Shown piece by piece: positions 5,601-11,396 of a DNA stretch of 11,396 nt. The notes under the pieces were generated by a model, which did not search any database, had not been told where the DNA came from, and was given only the letters and a program-made list of their open reading frames with translations. Source of the stretch: Acidobacteriota bacterium (GTDB lineage Bacteria > Acidobacteriota > Thermoanaerobaculia > Multivoradales > JAHZIX01); NCBI GenBank assembly GCA_020439725.1, contig JAGQSE010000206.1, positions 1-11,396 of the forward strand, read 5' to 3'. Made by a program: the position numbers and the translations under genes. The stretch's first letter is position 1, and every line of letters starts with the position of its first letter.

Positions 5601-8513
5601 ATGGCCGACAAGAAGTTTTTTTCCCTCGACCTCGACCAGCTCTGGCGCGTCGTCGCGCGCTACCGATTCACGCGCCGCATCACCGAGGTGCATCTGCATC
5701 ACACCTGGAGGCCACGGGGCAGTGACTTCCGGGGCGAGTCCACCATTCGCGCAATGTGGAAGTACCACACCCAGCACAACCATTGGTCGGACATCGCCCA
5801 ACACGTCTCCATCGACCCCGCGGGGAAAATCTGGGCGGGTCGGCCGTGGAACCGAGCGCCGGCGAGTGCCGAAGGGTTCAACGGCAATGGCGTAGCCGGG
5901 CCCTTCATGATCGAGACCATCGGCAACTTCGACCTTGGCGAGGAACGCCTCGAAGGAGCGCAACGCACGGCGGTGATCGAGACCATCGCCGCAGTTCTTC
6001 AGGCCAACGGGCTGAAGGCGACCGACCTTCGGTTCCACAACGAGATGACGGACAAGAAGTCCTGCCCTGGAACGAGTCTGGTCAAGAAGGACGTCGTCCG
6101 CGAGGTGGGGGAGGCGATGAAGGGTGCCAAGGAGCGCCTCGCCAACGCCCGTTCCGTCAAGCTACCGTTTTCCACCGACTCGCTGGTCGACGAGGATGTT
6201 CTCCTGGCGCTCCACAGCGCGGGAACCCGCGACCTTGTTCGTGACGAGGGCGAGCTCGAGGAAGAGACGGGGGCGTTCCCCGGAGCTCGCGCGGCAGGGG
6301 AGGATCGCGAGCTGACGCGCGGCAATCACGTCAGCCCCGAGGAGCTGGCGGAGCTCGCCGGGCATGTCGTCAACCTCAACCAGGGACACCTATCGATCGC
6401 CGGGAGCTTCCGGAGCTCGCTCGGCCAGGTCCAGTCCATCGTCGAGGTTCACCTCCGGAACGAGGTGAAGCGCGCTCGTGAGCAGAATCGCCCGGTTCGG
6501 CTGTTGTTCTACGCCCACGGCGGTCTGGCCAGCGAGAAGAGCGCGCTGCGCCATGCTGCCGACGTGCTTCCCTGGTTCCGTGCCAACGAAGTCTTTCCGA
6601 TCTTCTTCGTTTGGGAAACCGGCCTCCTGGAGACTCTCCGGCAGCTGACCTTTGGCGGCCAACGTGGAGCGATGTCCCGCGGCGCCCTCCTCGACAAGGT
6701 GATCGAAACGATCGGCCGAGGGCCCGGCAGACGGCTCTGGGCCGCGATGAAGCAATCAGCAGCGGCCGCCGTCGAGCCGCCGCCGCCCGGCAAGGGTGCA
6801 GAGGACGGCGGCGGAACCCTCGTGCTGATCGAAGCGCTACGGTCCTTCCTCGCGAACGGTGGCCTCGACGGGGTGACGCTCGAGCTCTACGCCATGGGGC
6901 ATAGTGCCGGCTCCAATTTCCATAGCTGGTTCCTTCCGAATCTCCTCGCGGCCTTGGGCGAAAACGGACCCTCGGTGCGGGACCTGTTCCTGCTTGCCCC
7001 GGCCATCACCACCGACGAGTTCCGCCGCCGCCTGGTGCCCCTCTTGGGAGCGGGCATCGATCACACCACGATGTTCACGATGGATACGGCGCACGAGCAC
7101 GCGGACCGCTCCGTGCTCCGCTATCGCGGCTCGCTGTTGGTGCTGATCTCGCGCGTCTTGGAGCCGGAGCCGGACACCTCGATCCTGGGCCTGCAGGAGT
7201 CGCTCGAAGCCGAGCCGGACCTTCGCGGGATCTTTGGCATCGGCACCGCTTCGCAGAATGGGGAGGTCGTCTTCTCGCGTTCGCCGGAGCCTTCAGGGCC
7301 TCGCGCCAGCGGAGCCGTCGAGCATGGCGCCTTTGACGACGACCCACCAACGATGGACGCCGCCATGGAGCGTATCCTCGGCCGTCCGCCAGCGCCCGGC
7401 AAGGGGTTTCGCGACCTGCGGATCGGAGGCTCTCGCGGAGCCTCGGAGCTGGAGCTCGATCGCGCGGCGCTGGCCTCGTTCTCGGACGATTCGCGGTTCA
7501 CCGCTTTGCTGGCGGAGGATTCGTCGACGGGTCTGCTCCCGCCAGATCTGCTCGCTTCGGTGGGCTCGCCGGCGGCGGGTGTTTCTTCAGCCCCAGCCGA
7601 GGGAGGTCGGCGTCGTGCTCTGACGATCGGCGTGGACGCCTATCCCGATCTCGGCGATCGGCTCTCCGGCTGTGTCGCCGATGCACGCAGCTGGGCCGGC
7701 GCCCTGCGCCAACTCGGGTTCGATGTGGTCGACGTGCTCGAGAATGAGCGGGCCACTCGCGCCGGCATCTTGAGGTCTATCCAAGCACTCGTGGCAGACG
7801 CGCAGGCGGGTGACGTCCTGGCCATCCACTATTCGGGCCATGGCTGCCAGGTGGAGGACCTCGACGGCGACGAACGAGAAGACGGCCTCGATGAGGCGGC
7901 GTGTCCGGTCGACTTCCGTTCCGGGGCCCTGCTGGTCGATGACGACTTCTCCGCCGTTTTCCAGCACCTGCCTTCGGGCGTCTCCTGCACTGTGTTTCTC
8001 GACTGCTGTCACTCGGGGAGCGGAGTACGGCTCGCCGTCGCCCGCGATTCCACGCCATTGTCGCCGACCGCCAAGGCGCGCTTCGTACCGCGGAGCGCGG
8101 CGCTCGACCGGGCGCACCGCGAGTTCCGCGAGCGGCGCGGGCTCCTGGGCCGCGGCCGCGCCCCGGAGCACGGTCCGATGAAAGTGGTCAACTTCTCGGC
8201 CTGCCAGCCCCATGAAGTGGCGTTCGAAGATCAGGGGCAGGGTGAGTTCACCCGCCGCGCGATCCCCGTCCTGACGGGCGCGGCTGGCATGAGCAACGCT
8301 CGGTTCCAGGAGGAGGTCGAGTCGCGGTTCTCTCCCGGTTTCCGGCAACGGCCGATGCTCGACTGTTCCCCGGAAGCCCGCGAGCTGACCCTCCTCGCGC
8401 CCGTCGCTGCAGGCGCCGTCGAGACCACCACCGTGGCTGGTCGTAAGCCATCCGGCGACAACGCTGCCCTCGGCGACCTTCTGCGGAGCCTCGCCCGCCT
8501 GGTGGAGCGGTGA
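5601..8513 (+). CDS. PGRP/amidase - alpha/beta-hydrolase - caspase-like (metacaspase) fusion protein
   Basis: The protein has 970 residues and three parts. (1) About 25-175: peptidoglycan-recognition/N-acetylmuramoyl-L-alanine amidase fold, with HLHHTW (zinc ligand probably His33), IDPAGKIWAGRPWNR, FMIETIGNFD and FHNEMTDKKSCPG. His146, Lys153 and Cys155 match the T7-lysozyme zinc and catalytic positions; a Trp stands where a Tyr is common. (2) About 255-560: alpha/beta-hydrolase-like, with LLFYAHGGLASEKSA (301-315), nucleophile elbow GHSAG (Ser435) and DLFLLAPA. (3) About 671-950: peptidase C14, with RRALTIGVDAYPDL, LSGCVADARSW, HYSGHG (catalytic His747), DLDGDEREDGLDEAACPVDF and FLDCCHSGSG (catalytic Cys803). 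Caspase-like enzymes of this type usually cleave after Arg or Lys. No signal peptide is seen, so all three domains appear cytoplasmic. The frame is open from 5415, but AGGAGGAG just before the ATG at 5601 and the domain boundary fix the start. It overlaps the protease gene by GTGA. Domain calls are solid; the biological role is not known. Confidence 0.94.
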   Translation: MADKKFFSLDLDQLWRVVARYRFTRRITEVHLHHTWRPRGSDFRGESTIRAMWKYHTQHNHWSDIAQHVSIDPAGKIWAGRPWNRAPASAEGFNGNGVAGPFMIETIGNFDLGEERLEGAQRTAVIETIAAVLQANGLKATDLRFHNEMTDKKSCPGTSLVKKDVVREVGEAMKGAKERLANARSVKLPFSTDSLVDEDVLLALHSAGTRDLVRDEGELEEETGAFPGARAAGEDRELTRGNHVSPEELAELAGHVVNLNQGHLSIAGSFRSSLGQVQSIVEVHLRNEVKRAREQNRPVRLLFYAHGGLASEKSALRHAADVLPWFRANEVFPIFFVWETGLLETLRQLTFGGQRGAMSRGALLDKVIETIGRGPGRRLWAAMKQSAAAAVEPPPPGKGAEDGGGTLVLIEALRSFLANGGLDGVTLELYAMGHSAGSNFHSWFLPNLLAALGENGPSVRDLFLLAPAITTDEFRRRLVPLLGAGIDHTTMFTMDTAHEHADRSVLRYRGSLLVLISRVLEPEPDTSILGLQESLEAEPDLRGIFGIGTASQNGEVVFSRSPEPSGPRASGAVEHGAFDDDPPTMDAAMERILGRPPAPGKGFRDLRIGGSRGASELELDRAALASFSDDSRFTALLAEDSSTGLLPPDLLASVGSPAAGVSSAPAEGGRRRALTIGVDAYPDLGDRLSGCVADARSWAGALRQLGFDVVDVLENERATRAGILRSIQALVADAQAGDVLAIHYSGHGCQVEDLDGDEREDGLDEAACPVDFRSGALLVDDDFSAVFQHLPSGVSCTVFLDCCHSGSGVRLAVARDSTPLSPTAKARFVPRSAALDRAHREFRERRGLLGRGRAPEHGPMKVVNFSACQPHEVAFEDQGQGEFTRRAIPVLTGAAGMSNARFQEEVESRFSPGFRQRPMLDCSPEARELTLLAPVAAGAVETTTVAGRKPSGDNAALGDLLRSLARLVER

Positions 8514-10300
8514 GCGATCCCGCTCCTCCACCGGTGGCGACCACTCCGGCCGCCGCCGCTGTGGCGCAAACCGCCGGTAGCCCGGTGGCGACACACGCCT
8601 CCGTTTCGCCGGCTGTCTCGCTGTGTGCCATCGATCCATCGATCGACTTCATCGCAGACGCGAAGCCCTTCCGGCGGCGTGACGACGACCCGCTCTATCG
8701 GCCCCTGCGCATCTATAGCCGCGACCCAGCGGGCTCGCGGGTCCGTGGCAACGAGGTAGAGGTCCGCGTACCTTGGGAGCCGCTAAAACCCGGACCGATC
8801 GGATCGATGCTCGGCGTCGAGACGGACTGGCCGGATGGCACTCGGTTTCGTCCGGCGGACCTCGAAGACCGGCACCTGCTCCTCTCCCGCGGGCTGCCTC
8901 CGTCGGCGACCGATCCTCGCTTCCACGCCCAGATGGTCTACGCGGTGGCACGTCTGACCTACGCCACCTTCCAGACGGCCCTGGGCCGCGACCCCACTTG
9001 GTCCTTTGCCGACAGCGTCACCGGGAAGCACCGCCTGACCCTGCGCCCGTTCGCCAGCGAGGAGCAGAACTCGTTCTACGACCGTGACCGCGGCGAGGTC
9101 CGCTTCGGTTTCTTCAAGGTGACCGAAGAGCCTCGGGGGCGCTCCTTCTCCGGCGGATACGTCTTCACCTCGCTCTCCCACGACGTGATCGTGCACGAGG
9201 TGACCCACGCCCTGCTCGACGGGCTGCGCGCAAGGTTCCGTATACCGACACGGCGGGACGTCCTGGGGTTTCACGAGGGCTTCGCCGACCTCGTCGCCAT
9301 CTTTCAGCGCTTCACCTACCGTGAGCTGGTCCGCGAGACGTTGCGCAAGGCCGGGGGCAGCCTTCACCGCGCGCACGTCCTGTTCGAGGTGGCGAGGGAG
9401 TTCGGGCAGACCACCGGCCGAGAAGGCGCGCTGCGAAGCGCCATCGAGCCGCCGGAAACGCTCACCACCCTCGACGACGTCGGCAACGAGCCTCATGAAG
9501 TCGGCATGGTGCTGGTGTCGGCGGCCTTCGAGGCGTTCGACACCATCTACCAGCGCAAGATTGCCCGCATTCTGCGCGTCGCGACGGGCCGAAGCGTGCC
9601 GCCGGAAGATTTCGAGCCGTTGGGCGACCTGCTCGACCTACTCGCCGGCGAGGCCTCGCGACTGGCGGGGCAGTTCCTCAACCTGATCATCCGCGCCGTC
9701 GACTACTGCCCGCCGGTCGACCTCAGCCTCGGCGAGTACCTCCGCGCGTTGATCACGGCCGACCGCGAGCTGGTCCCGGACGACCCCTGGGCCTATCGAG
9801 AGGCTTGGATTGACTCCTTTGCTCGCCGCCATATCGTTCCGCAAGGGGTACCGACCCTGACCGAGGACGCGCTGCTATGGACGCGTCCGCGCGGCGGGCC
9901 CCTTGCGATCGAGCGCCTCGCCTTCGCCGACTTGAAGTTCAGCGGCGACCCCGCCCGCCCAGCCCATTCCGCCGAGCTTCGGCGGCAAGCGGCTGCTCTC
10001 GGCGACTTCGTCTCCGCCAGCGACCGGTTCGGGGACTTCGGGCTGGCCCTACCGGGACGCCTTTCCGAGCGACCGATGATCCACTCCGTCCGCACGTCAC
10101 GCCGCATCGGCCCCGACGGGCAGGTGCTGTTCGACCTGGTGGCGGAGATCACACAGCGCCACCTGCTGCCCTCGGACTCTGGCGAGGTGCCCTTCTTCAG
10201 CGGTTCGACGGTCGTGATCGGACCCGAGGGAGAGGTCCGGTACGTCATCCGTAAAGGTCCCCCTGACGAGCTGAGCTCCCGACAGGCAGGGCTCGCCTAG
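8510..10300 (+). CDS. Gluzincin-type zinc metalloprotease (HExxH...ExxAD) coupled to the caspase fusion
   Basis: The protein has 596 residues. A Pro/Ala/Thr-rich tail of about 40 residues without a hydrophobic signal-peptide core opens the protein, followed by a conserved region from about 60 (YRPLRIYSRDPAG, DPRFHAQMVYAVARLTY). The active site is SHDVIVHEVTHALLDGL, with HExxH at His229-Glu230-His233. GFHEGFADLVAIF supplies Glu256 as third zinc ligand in an ExxAD motif, 23 residues after the second His, as in thermolysin-like gluzincins. His329 in NEPHEVGMVLVSAAFEAF may play the role of the downstream transition-state His, but this is unproven. YCPPVDLSLGEYLRALITADR (about 399-419) is a further distinctive conserved-looking stretch. 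The last 80 residues look beta-rich. The start is the GTG at 8510, overlapping the TGA of the fusion gene; GGTGGAG at 8501-8507 is a close weak ribosome-binding site, and translational coupling is likely. Length and architecture do not match classical secreted M4 enzymes with a pre-pro region, so an intracellular enzyme is likely. Confidence 0.9.
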   Translation: MSDPAPPPVATTPAAAAVAQTAGSPVATHASVSPAVSLCAIDPSIDFIADAKPFRRRDDDPLYRPLRIYSRDPAGSRVRGNEVEVRVPWEPLKPGPIGSMLGVETDWPDGTRFRPADLEDRHLLLSRGLPPSATDPRFHAQMVYAVARLTYATFQTALGRDPTWSFADSVTGKHRLTLRPFASEEQNSFYDRDRGEVRFGFFKVTEEPRGRSFSGGYVFTSLSHDVIVHEVTHALLDGLRARFRIPTRRDVLGFHEGFADLVAIFQRFTYRELVRETLRKAGGSLHRAHVLFEVAREFGQTTGREGALRSAIEPPETLTTLDDVGNEPHEVGMVLVSAAFEAFDTIYQRKIARILRVATGRSVPPEDFEPLGDLLDLLAGEASRLAGQFLNLIIRAVDYCPPVDLSLGEYLRALITADRELVPDDPWAYREAWIDSFARRHIVPQGVPTLTEDALLWTRPRGGPLAIERLAFADLKFSGDPARPAHSAELRRQAAALGDFVSASDRFGDFGLALPGRLSERPMIHSVRTSRRIGPDGQVLFDLVAEITQRHLLPSDSGEVPFFSGSTVVIGPEGEVRYVIRKGPPDELSSRQAGLA

Positions 10301-10426
10301 GCCGAGATGCACAAACACACATGCCGCGAGGGTGGCCCCTACAACGACCTAGCACCCCGCCACGAAAACCAACCAACTTGTACCGGGAGAAAAGGAAGAA
10401 ACCCTGGTAGACCAACTCACTCGAAG

Positions 10427-10455
10427 TTCGAACACCCCCAGAGATTCGAACACCC
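10427..10455. repeat. 11-bp direct repeat TTCGAACACCC, two copies 18 bases apart
   Basis: Exact copies lie at 10427-10437 and 10445-10455, about 130-160 bases before the replication-initiator gene; a partial TCGAA also occurs at 10421-10425. Iterons, the short direct repeats bound by plasmid Rep proteins, are often found next to rep genes. Two copies are fewer than the usual set, so this may be an operator or chance. The surrounding 10301-10430 stretch looks less GC-rich than the genes. Confidence 0.35.
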
Positions 10456-10556
10456 TGTACGCATGGCTTCGCGAGGTCGCGGCAATCCGGGAGGCAGCCT
10501 GAGATGGCGGCGCTTTCCCGCGTCCCTGCCGCGCTGACTCACAGCCCCTCGTTCTC

Positions 10557-10572
10557 GGCCGCGAAGGCGGCC
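10557..10572 (+). promoter_or_regulatory. GC hairpin just before the ribosome-binding site of the rep gene
   Basis: GGCCGC (10557-10562), loop GAAG, GCGGCC (10567-10572) form a perfect 6-bp all-GC stem. It ends 4 bases before the GGAGGGG at 10577-10583. There is no T run after it, so it is not a classical terminator. A structure here could tune initiation of the initiator protein, as many plasmids control rep translation; that is inference. Confidence 0.35.
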
Positions 10573-10576
10573 ACGC

Positions 10577-10583
10577 GGAGGGG
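10577..10583 (+). promoter_or_regulatory. Ribosome-binding site of the RepA-like gene
   Basis: GGAGGGG lies immediately before the ATG at 10586 (4 bases from the GGAGG core). The in-frame stop at 10535-10537 and the lack of another ATG, GTG or TTG between them make this the start. Confidence 0.6.
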
Positions 10584-10585
10584 TC

Positions 10586-11396
10586 ATGGGCGAATCGCGG
10601 AGGGGCAGCAGGGCCAGCAGTCGGGACCGAGCGTCACAGAATCATTCTACAAGTGTTGAGCGGAGGCCCCGGCGTCTCGGCAGCCTGATCTCGCAGGCGC
10701 TGTCTTTCGACGACGACGACGCCTACGCCGCCGGTGAGGTCGGCTTCCTGGCGCGAGCGCTCGTCCAGGCGACGATGCCGCACAGCGACCCGAAGACGAA
10801 CGAGTTCGTCCGGCACAACGGCCACTACACCCTCTCGATCCTCGCGCCGAAGGGCGTCGGCCTCCCGTACGGGCGCTATCCGCGCCTCGTCCTCGCCTAC
10901 CTCAACACCGAGGCGGTGAAGCGAAAGACACGGCACATCGAGCTCGATCACCACTTCTCTCACTTCTGCGCCGCTCTCGGGATCCCGCCGACAACCGGAC
11001 CTCGAGGATCGCTGCCCCAGCTTCGCGAGCAGATGCAGCGGCTCTTCGCCTCGACCTTCCAATGCGTCTTCCATGACGAGGAAAAGGGACGGCACGCCGG
11101 AGACGGGTTTCTGATCGCCGAGAAGCGGGCGCTCTGGTGGGACCCGCGTCGCGAGACTGGTGATGCCTCCTGGGGATCTCATGTGGTCCTCTCGGAGCGG
11201 TTCTTCCGCGAGGCGACCGAGGCGCCGGTGCCGCTTGACCTGCGGGTGCTGCGAGCCCTTCGGTCGCCCTTCGAGATCGACATCTACGTCTGGTTGACCT
11301 GGCGCTTCTTCCGACTCCGGAAGCCGGTGACGATCCCGTGGGACTCCCTCCAGCTCCAGTTCGGCTGCGGGTACAAGAACCCGCGGCACTTCAAGC
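10586..11396 (+). CDS. repA: RepA-type plasmid replication initiator, 5' part (3' end outside window)
   Basis: The frame is open from the ATG at 10586 to the end of the window, giving 270 residues without a stop. After a basic, Ser/Arg-rich start (residues 1-32) come LPYGRYPRLVLAYLNTEAVK (93-112), the acidic/His stretch IELDHHFSHFCAALG (118-132), LPQLREQMQRLFASTF (143-158), VVLSERFFREATEAPVPLDL (200-219), DIYVWLTWRFFRL (232-244) and FGCGYKNPRHFK (259-270). I recognise these as the winged-helix replication protein family annotated 'plasmid encoding RepA' (RepA_C-like). Such proteins bind origin repeats and start plasmid replication. The cut falls near the end of the last conserved helix, so most of the protein is visible. 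The antisense ORF over the same bases is a shadow. The gene lies 285 bases after the protease operon and has its own upstream repeat and hairpin. It could be part of a plasmid, an integrated element or a chromosomal relic. Confidence 0.85.
   Translation, partial: MGESRRGSRASSRDRASQNHSTSVERRPRRLGSLISQALSFDDDDAYAAGEVGFLARALVQATMPHSDPKTNEFVRHNGHYTLSILAPKGVGLPYGRYPRLVLAYLNTEAVKRKTRHIELDHHFSHFCAALGIPPTTGPRGSLPQLREQMQRLFASTFQCVFHDEEKGRHAGDGFLIAEKRALWWDPRRETGDASWGSHVVLSERFFREATEAPVPLDLRVLRALRSPFEIDIYVWLTWRFFRLRKPVTIPWDSLQLQFGCGYKNPRHFK

Noticed and set aside
7587..8639. 350-codon minus-strand frame opposite the caspase domain
   Set aside because: The plus strand encodes clear catalytic motifs (HYSGHG, DCCHSG) across the same bases; the antisense product is low-complexity in appearance and crosses two genes.
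10421..10460. TTCGAA-containing repeats read as tRNA T-arms or an attachment site
   Set aside because: The arms needed for a T-stem do not pair and no acceptor or anticodon arm is present on either strand.
10634..11389. 251-codon open frame on the minus strand over the replication initiator
   Set aside because: It is the antisense shadow of the RepA-like gene. The plus-strand frame has recognisable family motifs, a start and a ribosome-binding site; the minus-strand product resembles nothing.

Overview
This is a GC-rich window (roughly two thirds G+C by eye) from a Gram-negative-type bacterium. Every gene I accept lies on the plus strand. The lipid-linked sugar transferase (GT39/ArnT type) at the left edge implies a cell envelope with a periplasm. 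The codon use, the high GC and the large fused signalling or protease proteins would suit Acidobacteriota (for example Thermoanaerobaculia-like lineages) or Myxococcota, but nothing here settles the taxonomy.

Layout. 1-846: 3' end of a membrane glycosyltransferase. 847-1157: gap with no recognised gene. 1158-2144: two-module VOC protein (glyoxalase/extradiol dioxygenase superfamily, CatE-like). 2145-2396: gap, possibly with a short peptide ORF (2197-2400) whose stop overlaps the next start. 2397-5334: a tight three-gene cassette of a degenerate ATP-grasp-like protein, a better preserved ATP-grasp ligase-like protein and a GT2-type glycosyltransferase, joined by 10-nt and 4-nt overlaps. 5335-5600: gap ending in a perfect 7-bp inverted repeat that pairs with the ribosome-binding site of the next gene. 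5601-10300: two genes overlapping by GTGA. The first encodes a 970-residue fusion of a PGRP/T7-lysozyme-type amidase domain, an alpha/beta-hydrolase-like domain with a GHSAG elbow, and a caspase-like (peptidase C14/metacaspase) domain. The second encodes a 596-residue HExxH...ExxAD zinc metalloprotease. 10301-10585: short gap with an 11-bp direct repeat and a GC hairpin. 10586-11396: 5' part of a RepA-type plasmid replication initiator running off the window.

How they may work together. The strongest candidate for an undescribed system is the caspase-fusion/metalloprotease pair. One polypeptide joins a cell-wall-ligand or amidase module, a serine-hydrolase-like module and a caspase-like protease, and is translationally coupled to a second, unrelated protease. 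Neither product shows an evident signal peptide. The architecture suggests a sensor/effector or proteolytic-cascade system (conflict, programmed death or envelope-damage response), but that role is inference. The ATP-grasp/ATP-grasp/GT2 cassette looks like a small peptide- or amino-acid-modifying pathway with unknown substrate. The RepA gene at the right edge raises the possibility that this accessory region is plasmid-borne or lies beside an integrated plasmid.
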